Below are positions 43,983 through 51,699 of a stretch of 64,000 bases of DNA, piece by piece; the first letter of the stretch is position 1, and the number at the start of each line of letters is the position of its first letter. The stretch lies in contig JAZBOL010000087.1 of the NCBI GenBank assembly GCA_036351115.1, positions 1 through 64,000 of the forward strand. The letters are read 5' to 3'. Position numbers and translations under genes: made by a program. The DNA comes from Marinihelvus sp036351115 (GTDB lineage Bacteria > Pseudomonadota > Gammaproteobacteria > Xanthomonadales > SZUA-36). Under the pieces are notes generated by a model. The model searched no databases. It had not been told where the DNA came from and saw only the letters and a program-made list of their open reading frames with translations.

Positions 43983-45038
43983 ATGGAATGGATGATCTAC
44001 GGCGCCAACGGGTACACCGGGCGCCTCATTGCCACCGAGGCGAAGCGCCGGGGCCTCAGGCCTGTTCTGGCCGGCCGCAACGCCGAGGCGATTCACGGCA
44101 TCGGAGAATCCCTGGGGCTTGAAACGCGGGTTTTCGATCTCGAAGCCGGGGTCGGCACAGCCATCGAGGGCATGCGCCTCGTGCTGCACTGCGCCGGGCC
44201 GTTCTCCCGGACCAGCGCGCCCATGCTGGAAGCCTGCCTCGGAGCAGGGGTGCACTACCTGGACATCACCGGGGAAATTGACGTCTTCGAGCACGCCTGG
44301 CGCCAGGATGAGCGCGCCCGGCGCGCGGATGTGCTCGTCTGCCCCGGCGTGGGCTTTGACGTGGTGCCGACGGATTGCCTGGCCGCCATGCTGGTGCGCG
44401 AGGTGCCCTCGACCACCTCGCTGGTCCTCGCTTTCGAGGCCGCGGGAGGCCCAAGCCGTGGCACCGCCCTGACCAGTCTCGAGTCCCTCGGCTCCGGCGG
44501 CCGCGTGCGTAAGGACGGAGAGCTGACGCATGTGCCCATGGCCTGGAAAACCCGCCGGATTCCTTTCGCCCATGCCGAACGCACCGCGGTGACCATTCCC
44601 TGGGGGGATGTCTTCACGGCCTGGGTGTCCACCGGTGTGCCGGATGTGGAAGTTTACCTGTCCATGCCGCCCGCGGCGCTGAAGCAGATGCAACGCATGG
44701 CGCGCTTCAGCGGTCTGCTGCGCTGGGGTTGGGTGCAGTCCTGGCTGCGGCGCCGTGTCGAGTCGCGCCCAGCCGGCCCGGATGAGGACCTGCGGGCGAA
44801 AACCGGCGTGGAGGTCTGGGGCGAGGCGACGGGCGCCGATGGTCGCCGCATCCAGGGCACCCTGAGCGGCCCCAATGGCTACGACGTTACGGTCAGCGCC
44901 AGCCTGGGCATCACGGAGCATGTGCTGCATGCTGACGTGACCGGTGGATACACGACGCCTTCACTGCTCATGGGCCCCGACTTTGCCGCCGGCCTCCCCG
45001 GGGTGGAAGTTTCCCTGGGCGACGTGCTCAGCGGCTGA
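43983..45038 (+). CDS. Saccharopine-dehydrogenase-like NADP-binding protein
   Basis: A 351-residue protein with an N-terminal Rossmann fold MEWMIYGANGYTGRLIATEAKRRGLRPVLAGRNAEAI. It then has VLHCAGPFSRTSAPMLEACLGAGVHYLDITGEIDVFE, which is the saccharopine-dehydrogenase/trans-acting enoyl reductase pattern. VLVCPGVGFDVVPTDCLAAML is another family mark. The substrate is unknown; such proteins act in lipid or polyketide reduction in actinobacteria, but that cannot be carried over. The 3' end overlaps the convergent yigZ-like gene by 11 bp. Confidence 0.8.
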   Translation: MEWMIYGANGYTGRLIATEAKRRGLRPVLAGRNAEAIHGIGESLGLETRVFDLEAGVGTAIEGMRLVLHCAGPFSRTSAPMLEACLGAGVHYLDITGEIDVFEHAWRQDERARRADVLVCPGVGFDVVPTDCLAAMLVREVPSTTSLVLAFEAAGGPSRGTALTSLESLGSGGRVRKDGELTHVPMAWKTRRIPFAHAERTAVTIPWGDVFTAWVSTGVPDVEVYLSMPPAALKQMQRMARFSGLLRWGWVQSWLRRRVESRPAGPDEDLRAKTGVEVWGEATGADGRRIQGTLSGPNGYDVTVSASLGITEHVLHADVTGGYTTPSLLMGPDFAAGLPGVEVSLGDVLSG

Positions 45039-45615
45039 TCCACAACCGCGCGGACCCGCGGCTCACTTCTTCCAGGTCCTCACGCAGCGCCGGGAGCCGA
45101 TCCCGGGGTACGGACACGGACAGCACCGCACCCTCATCGGTGAAGCGTTCGCCAAGTTTGTCCACGCCGTGCCGCTCGAGCAGCTGGTGGACCAGGCCCG
45201 TGTCGCCGAACGCCAGGGTCAGTTCACAGGCGATCCGGGGCACGACGGTCTCGGTTTTCGCCCGATCCAGGCATTTCGCCGCGGCGCCGCCGTAGGCCCG
45301 CACCAGTCCACCGGCCCCCAGCTTGATGCCGCCGTAGTAGCGGATCACCACCACCATGACGCCGTCGAGGTCGCGGCCTTCCAGCTGGGCGAGGATCGGC
45401 CGGCCGGCCGTGCCCCCGGGTTCGCCGTCATCGTTGAAGCGATGACGGCCGTCCAGCCGCCAGGCCCAGCAGTTGTGGGTCGCTTTCGGATCCGCGACTC
45501 GCTCGTAAAAGTCCAGCGTGTCCGCTTCCGAGGCGATCGGTGCCGCATGGGCGATAAAGCGGCTCTTGCGGATCGTTTCCTCGAAGACGCTGGGCGCCAG
45601 TAGTTTCAGGCTCAT
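45028..45615 (-). CDS. YigZ/IMPACT family protein
   Basis: A 195-residue two-domain protein. The N-terminal UPF0029-type domain reads SRFIAHAAPIASEADTLDFYERVADPKATHNCWAWRLDGRHRFNDDGEPGGTAGRPILAQLEGRDLDGVMVVVIRYYGGIKLGAGGLVRAYGGAAAKCLD. The motif DDGEPGGTAGRPIL is the family signature. The C-terminal part is the smaller ferredoxin-like domain. It is linked to translation control in other organisms; the role here is unknown. Its C-terminus overlaps the convergent dehydrogenase-like gene. Confidence 0.9.
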   Translation of the reverse strand: MSLKLLAPSVFEETIRKSRFIAHAAPIASEADTLDFYERVADPKATHNCWAWRLDGRHRFNDDGEPGGTAGRPILAQLEGRDLDGVMVVVIRYYGGIKLGAGGLVRAYGGAAAKCLDRAKTETVVPRIACELTLAFGDTGLVHQLLERHGVDKLGERFTDEGAVLSVSVPRDRLPALREDLEEVSRGSARLWISR

Positions 45616-45647
45616 GGGGTGAGGTCAGGGCTTCGCCGCGGTGATCG

Positions 45648-46367
45648 TCAGGGGTCAGGATCGCCCGGCGCCGGCGACAGCAGGGGCGCCAGGTCCTCGG
45701 GTAACTCGATGTCGGGGAAATCCCGCTGAAAGGCGAGGGCGGCTTCCCGGGCCGCTTCCCGCTCGCCGGCCGCCAACAGGCTCCGGATCGATTGCAGTCG
45801 GGACTGCGCATCGGTTGACGCGACGGCGTCGCCGGTCTCCGGCTGCGAGGCCTCGGTGTTTTCGGACTTGCGCTCGGCCTGAAGGAATTCCGACCGGACG
45901 GGCGCAGACTCTTCCGCCTCCATGACCGTGTCGGCGGAGTCAGCCAATCCGGCAGCTTCCGTTTGGGCCTCGCTCGCGGGCGCTGCCGGCGGCGCACTGC
46001 GCAGTCGGCGAAGCTCCCGGGATTCGTCGGCCTGGTTGGCGCCCGGCGCATCGACATCTTCTTCGAGACGCTGTTGATCCTCGAGGTCCTGGCCAGTCGG
46101 CGGGCCTGATTCCCGCTGGGGAATGATCAGGGTCACGGCGAGCACGATCACTGCCGCCGTCGTGAGCGCGTGGAGCCAGCCGAAGCTCCAGGGCCGCTTG
46201 CTCCCCTCGTGGGGTTCGACAGCCGCGCGCGCACGGTTCAGCACGGCCTGGTCCACGAGGCTTGGAGGTTCCGCCCTCGGCAATTCGCACCAGGCGTCCC
46301 GAAGCGCGTCAGGGATAGGCTCCTCGGCTCCGCTCGGTACGTTGCTTCGATCGCCCGGGCCGGTCAT
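45648..46367 (-). CDS. Membrane anti-sigma factor (putative)
   Basis: A 239-residue single-pass membrane protein. The N-terminal cytoplasmic part (residues 1-65) has IPDALRDAWCELPRAEPPSLVDQAVLNRARAAVE, then a helix (ALTTAAVIVLAVTLIIP, residues 67-83). A long acidic, glutamine- and alanine-rich periplasmic tail follows, ending with RLQSIRSLLAAGEREAAREAALAFQRDFPDIELPEDLAPLL. It lacks the HxxxCxxC zinc motif of ZAS anti-sigmas. The start ATG at 46367 follows GGGAGG and overlaps the sigma-factor stop by 4 bp. Assignment as its anti-sigma factor rests on this overlap and topology. Confidence 0.6.
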   Translation of the reverse strand: MTGPGDRSNVPSGAEEPIPDALRDAWCELPRAEPPSLVDQAVLNRARAAVEPHEGSKRPWSFGWLHALTTAAVIVLAVTLIIPQRESGPPTGQDLEDQQRLEEDVDAPGANQADESRELRRLRSAPPAAPASEAQTEAAGLADSADTVMEAEESAPVRSEFLQAERKSENTEASQPETGDAVASTDAQSRLQSIRSLLAAGEREAAREAALAFQRDFPDIELPEDLAPLLSPAPGDPDP

Positions 46368-46891
46368 GGCAGCACCTCCCGGAGTTTGCGAATGCCATAG
46401 CGCAGCCGGCTCTTGACGGTTTCCTTGCCCACGCCGGTGACGCGGGCCACCTCCTCCTGGCTCAGGCCCGCATCGAGCCGCAGGCTGAGGGCTTCCCGCT
46501 GCTCCTGGGGCAGTTCGGCCAGCGCGGCGCGAAAGGCCATGCTTCGGTCGTCTTCGGCCAGCTGCGCGGGCGGTTCCCGTGTCGATTCCTCGGCCAGGGA
46601 GTCGGGCAGGGGCGCCGTGCTGCGCTGGGCGCGGTAGTGATCGACCAGATGGTTGTGCGCGATGTGGAAGAGCCAGGCCCGAAACGGCGAGCGCTCGCGA
46701 TAACGCTTGCGTCCCCGGATGACCTTTTCCCAGCAACCCTGGTACAGGTCGTTGGCCGTCGGCTCGTCAGAGACGTGACGCAGAAAATAACCGTACAGCG
46801 ACTGGCGGTAGCGCCCGTAAAGCACTTCGAAAGCCTTGGCGTCTCCCTGTGCGTAAGCAAGCATGAGCGTTTCGTCGCTGTCCTCGTGCAT
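46364..46891 (-). CDS. ECF RNA polymerase sigma factor
   Basis: A 175-residue sigma-70-family protein. Region 2: MLAYAQGDAKAFEVLYGRYRQSLYGYFLRHVSDEPTANDLYQGCWEKVIRGRKRYRERSPFRAWLFHIAHNHLVDHYRAQ. Region 4: LPQEQREALSLRLDAGLSQEEVARVTGVGKETVKSRLRYGIRKLREVL. Both are complete, so it should bind core polymerase and a specific promoter set. ATG 46891 is chosen; a TTG six bases upstream is possible, and there is no clear ribosome site. It overlaps the membrane anti-sigma candidate by 4 bp. I see no matching autoregulated promoter in the 87-bp upstream gap. Confidence 0.9.
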   Translation of the reverse strand: MHEDSDETLMLAYAQGDAKAFEVLYGRYRQSLYGYFLRHVSDEPTANDLYQGCWEKVIRGRKRYRERSPFRAWLFHIAHNHLVDHYRAQRSTAPLPDSLAEESTREPPAQLAEDDRSMAFRAALAELPQEQREALSLRLDAGLSQEEVARVTGVGKETVKSRLRYGIRKLREVLP

Positions 46892-46984
46892 GATCAAAGC
46901 GTACTGGATGCCCGGTTCGCCTCCAAGCGCTCGTCCCGGTGATCCTCCCGCCTGTCATAGAACGGAACAGGTCCGGGCTGGGGG

Positions 46985-48295
46985 TCAGGATGTCGTGCCG
47001 GACAGGGAAACGGGCTCGGCGCCGGACAGCGCCGCCTCCGTCACCGACTCGACGGTGGAGATGACCCGTCCATCGGCCAGCACGGTTTCCAGTGAGTCCC
47101 CGGGAGCCAGGGCCGTCGCGGACCGAATCGAAGCACCGGTCCGGGCATCCAGCGTGACGCTGTAGCCCCGTTCCAGTGTTGGCAACGGGCTGACGGCGTG
47201 CAGGGTCCGCGCCAGTGCCCCGAGGCGCTCCCTCCGCCGAGGCAAGAGGTCAGCCAGCTGTGTGGACAGGCGTTCCTTCAGGACGGGCAGGGCGGCGCGT
47301 TTCTGGGTCAGTTGCCGGCGTAAGGCCACGCGAGCGCGTCGCTCGAGCTGCTCGAGTTGCGTGCGTTGCTGCAGGAGCCGGCGGCTTGGATGCTGTCCCC
47401 GAATGCGCTCGCCCAGCTCGTCGAGGCGTTGTGCGTGGCCCTGGAGCCGCGACTGGATGCGGCGGTGCAGCCTTCCCTGGGTCTCCTCGAAGCGCCGGGC
47501 CAGTTGCGCCCGGTCGGGTGTCAGTAACTCGGCGGCTGCCGAGGGCGTCGGGGCACGCAGGTCCGCCACGAAGTCGCTGATGCTCGTGTCGGTCTCGTGA
47601 CCCACGGCGGAAACGATCGGGACGGTGGCCCCGTGAATTGCCCGGGCGACGGACTCCTCGTTGAACGGCCACAGGTCTTCGAGCGAACCGCCGCCGCGTC
47701 CGAGAATGACCGCATCGGCCCAGCCGTGGGCGTCCACCGAGGCCAGGGCGCGGACGATGGCCGGCGCCGCTTCTTCGCCCTGTACCGGAACCGGGTACAG
47801 CCGGACCTCGGCCAGGGGCCAGCGCCGCGACAGGACGTTGATGATGTCCCGGATCACCGCCCCGCCGGGGGAGGTGATCACGGCGATGCGCCGGGGCAGG
47901 TCGGGCAGGGGGCGCTTGAGCGCGGGGTCGAAGAGGCCTTCTTCCTCGAGGCGTCGCTTCAGCGCCTCGAAAGCGGCCCGCAGCCGTCCTTCCCCGGCGG
48001 CCTCCATGCTGTCCGCGACGAGCTGAAACTGTCCCCGCGCTTCGTAGAGTCCCAGGCGCCCCCGTACCTGCACGAGCGCCCCGTTTTCCGGTCGGAAGCC
48101 GAGGTGTCCGGCGTGGGAGCGGAACAGGGTGACGCTCAGCTGGGCGCGTTCGTCCTTGAGCGTGAAGTAGAGGTGTCCGGAGGGCGGCCGGGCCAGGTTG
48201 CTGATCTCACCCTCGATCCACAGGCGTGGAAAACCGGCCTCGAGATGCAGACGAACCTCGCGATTGAGCTCGCTGGGTGTGTATACGTTGCGCAT
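46985..48295 (-). CDS. xseA: Exodeoxyribonuclease VII large subunit
   Basis: A 436-residue subunit of the single-strand exonuclease. The N-terminal OB fold starts MRNVYTPSELNREVRLHLEAGFPRLWIEGEISNLARPPSGHLYFTLKDERAQLSVTLFRSHA. The catalytic region has RIAVITSPGGAVIRDIINVLSRRWPLAEVRLYPVPVQGEEAAPAI and DAVILGRGGGSLEDLWPFNEESVARAI, and VSAVGHETDTSISDFVADLRAPTPSAAAELLTPD follows. Long coiled helices and a C-terminal LERGYSVTLDARTGASI close the protein. ATG 48295 with GGCGGG upstream gives the family start. No xseB is in the window. Confidence 0.94.
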   Translation of the reverse strand: MRNVYTPSELNREVRLHLEAGFPRLWIEGEISNLARPPSGHLYFTLKDERAQLSVTLFRSHAGHLGFRPENGALVQVRGRLGLYEARGQFQLVADSMEAAGEGRLRAAFEALKRRLEEEGLFDPALKRPLPDLPRRIAVITSPGGAVIRDIINVLSRRWPLAEVRLYPVPVQGEEAAPAIVRALASVDAHGWADAVILGRGGGSLEDLWPFNEESVARAIHGATVPIVSAVGHETDTSISDFVADLRAPTPSAAAELLTPDRAQLARRFEETQGRLHRRIQSRLQGHAQRLDELGERIRGQHPSRRLLQQRTQLEQLERRARVALRRQLTQKRAALPVLKERLSTQLADLLPRRRERLGALARTLHAVSPLPTLERGYSVTLDARTGASIRSATALAPGDSLETVLADGRVISTVESVTEAALSGAEPVSLSGTTS

Positions 48296-48341
48296 CCCGC
48301 CGATGATAAACTGCGCTCGCTTCCAAGTCCCGGAGAACACC

Positions 48342-50111
48342 ATGTTTCAACGTCGGCTTCCCAACCGGCAGATTCGCCGCAGGCGCTTTGCGGTCCCGCT
48401 GCTGAGCGCAGGGCTCACCCTGGCCGTTGCGGCGTGTTCTCCGGACTCCGGCCCGGCGCCGGCAGAGGGGGGCGCGACGACCGTTCCGGCAAGCGCCGCG
48501 GGACCGCGCGCACCATCCGGTTCCGTCACGGTGATTCACGGTGCTCTCGTACATACCATGAATCCCGAAGCGCCCGAGGCTTCGGCCCTCGCCTTCAGCG
48601 AAACCGGAGCGCTGCTCGCGGTCGGAGACAGCGCGGCGCTGCTCGCGACCTATCCCGATGCCGAGGCCATCGACATGGCCGGTAAGACGATCATCCCGGG
48701 CCTCATCGATTCCCACGGTCACCTGCATGGGCTCGCAGAGTCCCTCACACGCGCGCAGCTTTCAGGCACCCGGTCCCTGGAAGAGGTCATCGCGCGGCTC
48801 AAGGCGCACGAGGAAAAGCTCGGCGAGGACGACTGGCTCCTGGGCCGGGGTTGGGACCAGAACGACTGGCCTCGCCAGGCCTTTCCGTCGAAGGAAGACC
48901 TCGACAGGCATTTTCCCGACCGGCCCGTCTGGTTGCGGCGCGTGGACGGTCACGCCGCCTGGGGCAACAGCGCCGCCCTGGCCAGGGTGGACCGGGACCT
49001 GTCCGGCGACTGGCAGGTGAATGGCGGCATGATTCATCGCGACGAGGCCGGACGGCCGACGGGCATCTTCATTGACGGGGCCATGGGTCTGGTGGAGGCC
49101 ATCACGCCCGAGACGTCCGACGCGGTCATGATGGACGCGATCGATCTGGCCATCGCCCAGCTGCTGTCCCTTGGGCTGACCGGGGTGCACGATCCGGGCA
49201 TCGGTCGCACGGCCCTCGATCGCTTTCAGCGAAAGCTCGAGCAGGGCAAATTGCACACGCGCCTGTACGCCATGACCGACGGCGCCGGGGAGACCCTCGA
49301 CTGGCTGTGTGAACATGGCCCGCTGGCCGAGGACGGCCGCCTGTTCATGCGCGCCACGAAGCTTTACGGCGACGGAGCCCTGGGCAGCCGGGGCGCCGCG
49401 CTGATCGAGGACTACAGCGACGACCCGGGCAATCGCGGGCTCCTGTTCCTGGAAAAAGACGCCATGCAGGCGCGGATCGAAAAGGTCCTGGCCTGTGGCT
49501 TTCAGGCCGGGGTGCATGCGATCGGCGACCGGGCCAACCGGGTGGTGATCGATGCCCTGGAGGCCGCCATGGCCGCCCATCCCGACAACCCGGGGCGCCA
49601 TCGCGTCGAGCACGCGCAGATCGTGCACGCCGATGACCTCCGCCGCTTTGCCGAGCTGGACATCATCGCGGCCATGCAGCCCACGCACGCAACCAGCGAC
49701 ATGTACTGGGCCGAAGACCGGGTCGGACCCCAGCGCATCCTCGGTGGGTACGCCTGGCGGACCCTGCTGGACAGCGGCGCGCTGCTGGCCTTCGGCTCCG
49801 ATTTTCCCGTGGAGGAGGTCGATCCCCGGCTCGGCCTGTTCGCCGCCGTTGCCCGCCAGGACCTCGATGGCTGGCCCGAAGGCGGGTGGTACCCGGATGA
49901 GCGCGTTACGCGCGAGGCCGCGCTGCGCGGCTTCACCCTCGACGCGGCCTACGCCGGTTTCATGGAGGACCTGGTCGGCAGCCTCGAGCCCGGCAAGCGC
50001 GCCGATTTCGTGGTGCTGGACCGAGATTACATGACCATTCCGGTGACGGAAATTCCGAAAATGGCCATCCTGGAAACCTGGCTGGACGGGGAACGCGTCT
50101 ATCCGCGTTGA
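48342..50111 (+). CDS. Amidohydrolase-family lipoprotein (amidohydrolase 3, YtcJ-like)
   Basis: A 589-residue exported hydrolase. The signal ends with lipobox LAVAAC (about Cys31), so it is a lipoprotein. The metal site is built from DSHGHLHG, KLYGDGALGSRGA, GVHAIGDRANRVVIDAL, HRVEHAQIVHADDL, and FGSDFPVEEVDPRLG. LEPGKRADFVVLDRDYMTIP closes the family pattern. It probably hydrolyses an amide or carbamate outside the cytoplasm; the substrate is unknown. The start ATG at 48342 follows GGAGAA. It is divergent from xseA, with 46 bp between starts. Confidence 0.88.
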   Translation: MFQRRLPNRQIRRRRFAVPLLSAGLTLAVAACSPDSGPAPAEGGATTVPASAAGPRAPSGSVTVIHGALVHTMNPEAPEASALAFSETGALLAVGDSAALLATYPDAEAIDMAGKTIIPGLIDSHGHLHGLAESLTRAQLSGTRSLEEVIARLKAHEEKLGEDDWLLGRGWDQNDWPRQAFPSKEDLDRHFPDRPVWLRRVDGHAAWGNSAALARVDRDLSGDWQVNGGMIHRDEAGRPTGIFIDGAMGLVEAITPETSDAVMMDAIDLAIAQLLSLGLTGVHDPGIGRTALDRFQRKLEQGKLHTRLYAMTDGAGETLDWLCEHGPLAEDGRLFMRATKLYGDGALGSRGAALIEDYSDDPGNRGLLFLEKDAMQARIEKVLACGFQAGVHAIGDRANRVVIDALEAAMAAHPDNPGRHRVEHAQIVHADDLRRFAELDIIAAMQPTHATSDMYWAEDRVGPQRILGGYAWRTLLDSGALLAFGSDFPVEEVDPRLGLFAAVARQDLDGWPEGGWYPDERVTREAALRGFTLDAAYAGFMEDLVGSLEPGKRADFVVLDRDYMTIPVTEIPKMAILETWLDGERVYPR

Positions 50112-50152
50112 AGGTCGCGCAGGGCGGTAGCCCCGGTCACGTGGCGGGGGCT

Positions 50153-50208
50153 ATAATGACCGACTTCCCTCGACGCCCGGGCCGGATGCTTCCCGATCCG
50201 GGCGTCGA
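50153..50208 (+). promoter_or_regulatory. guaB promoter -10 and leader hairpin
   Basis: TATAAT (50153-50158) is followed by a stem TCGACGCCCGG (50170-50180) with CCGGGCGTCGA (50198-50208), 11 perfect pairs and a 17-nt loop. Within it CCGGAT (50182-50187) can pair with ATCCGG (50196-50201) instead, so two exclusive structures are possible. The guaB start is at 50233. No good -35 is visible. Confidence 0.45.
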
Positions 50209-50232
50209 CGTATCCAATGAAAGGAGACCCCG

Positions 50233-51690
50233 ATGCGACTGATCGGTGAAGCTTTGACCTTTGACGACGTCTCCCTCGTGCCGGCTTACTCGGACGTACT
50301 GCCCAAGGACGTCAGCCTGCGCACGCAACTCACCCGGGACCTGTATCTCAGGATGCCCCTCATGTCCGCCGCCATGGACACGGTCACGGAAGCCCGCCTG
50401 GCCATCGCCATGGCGCAGGAAGGCGGGATCGGCGTCATCCACAAGAACATGGATGTGGAGCGGCAGGCGGAACAGGTCCGGGTCGTGAAAAAGTACGAAG
50501 CGGGGGTCATCAAGGATCCGATCACCGTGGCGCCGGACACCACCATTCGGGAGGTGCTGGACATCACCCACCGCCACAACATCTCCGGGGTGCCGGTGGT
50601 CGACGGCGATGAGCTTATCGGCATCGTGACCAGCCGGGACATGCGCTTCGAGCGCAAGCTGGACGACCCGGTGCGCAACATCATGACCCGCAAGGACAAG
50701 CTCGTCACCGTCCGCGAAGACGCCAGCCAGGATGAGGTGCTCCAGCTGCTCCACAGGCACCGCATCGAGAAGGTGCTGGTGGTGAACGGCGATTTCGAGC
50801 TGCGCGGCCTGATCACGGTGAAGGACATCCAGAAGTCCAGTGACTTTCCCAATGCGGCGAAGGACAGCCAGGAGCGCCTGCTCGTGGCGGCCGCCGTGGC
50901 GGTGGGCGGAGACACGGAAGATCGGGTGACGGCCCTCGTGGCAGCCGGCGTGGACGTCATCGTGGTCGATACGGCGCACGGTCACACGCGTGGCGTGCTC
51001 GACCGCGTCTCCTGGGTCAAGAAGACCTTTCCCGACGTGCAGGTCATGGGCGGGAACGTGACCACCGGCGAAGGCGCCCTGGCCCTCGTGGAGGCCGGCG
51101 CCGACGCGGTGAAGGTGGGGCAGGGTCCGGGTTCGATCTGTACCACGCGCATCGTCGCCGGCGTGGGCGTTCCCCAGGTGACTGCCGTGGTGAATGTCGC
51201 CGAGGCACTGAAAGACACGGGTGTGCCGATGGTGGCCGACGGCGGCATCCGCTTTTCCGGCGACCTGGCCAAGGCCATTGCCGCAGGCGCCAACACGGTG
51301 ATGATCGGCAGCCTGCTGGCGGGCACGGAAGAAGCGCCCGGCGAGGTGGAGCTCTTCCAGGGCCGTTCCTACAAGTCCTACCGCGGCATGGGGTCCCTCG
51401 GCGCCATGCAGCAGGGGTCGAAGGATCGCTACTTCCAGCACGACGCGTCCCCGGACAAGCTGGTGCCGGAGGGTATCGAAGGCCGTGTGCCGTACAAGGG
51501 CGCCCTGTCGGGCGTGGTGCACCAGCTGCTCGGTGGTTTGCGCTCCTCCATGGGTTACATGGGTTGTGACACGGTGGATCGCTTTCGCACGGAGGCCCAG
51601 TTCGTCCGCGTCACGAACGCGGGCGTTCGCGAGAGCCACGCCCATGACGTCCAGATCACCAAGGAAGCCCCCAATTACAAACTCGGCTAG
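50233..51690 (+). CDS. guaB: IMP dehydrogenase
   Basis: A 485-residue enzyme oxidising IMP to XMP with NAD+, the first committed step to GMP. The N-terminal TIM barrel begins LTFDDVSLVPAYSDVLPKDV, with MPLMSAAMDTVTEARLAIAMAQEGGIGVIH. The CBS pair runs from about residue 95 to 205 (ITVAPDTTIREVLDITHRHNISGVPVVDGDELIGIVTSRDMRF). The catalytic loop is GPGSICTTRIVAGVGVPQ, and the flap is YRGMGSLGAMQQGSKDRYFQ. It is full length. guaA follows nine bases after the stop. Confidence 0.97.
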   Translation: MRLIGEALTFDDVSLVPAYSDVLPKDVSLRTQLTRDLYLRMPLMSAAMDTVTEARLAIAMAQEGGIGVIHKNMDVERQAEQVRVVKKYEAGVIKDPITVAPDTTIREVLDITHRHNISGVPVVDGDELIGIVTSRDMRFERKLDDPVRNIMTRKDKLVTVREDASQDEVLQLLHRHRIEKVLVVNGDFELRGLITVKDIQKSSDFPNAAKDSQERLLVAAAVAVGGDTEDRVTALVAAGVDVIVVDTAHGHTRGVLDRVSWVKKTFPDVQVMGGNVTTGEGALALVEAGADAVKVGQGPGSICTTRIVAGVGVPQVTAVVNVAEALKDTGVPMVADGGIRFSGDLAKAIAAGANTVMIGSLLAGTEEAPGEVELFQGRSYKSYRGMGSLGAMQQGSKDRYFQHDASPDKLVPEGIEGRVPYKGALSGVVHQLLGGLRSSMGYMGCDTVDRFRTEAQFVRVTNAGVRESHAHDVQITKEAPNYKLG

Positions 51691-51699
51691 GGAGCCGTC

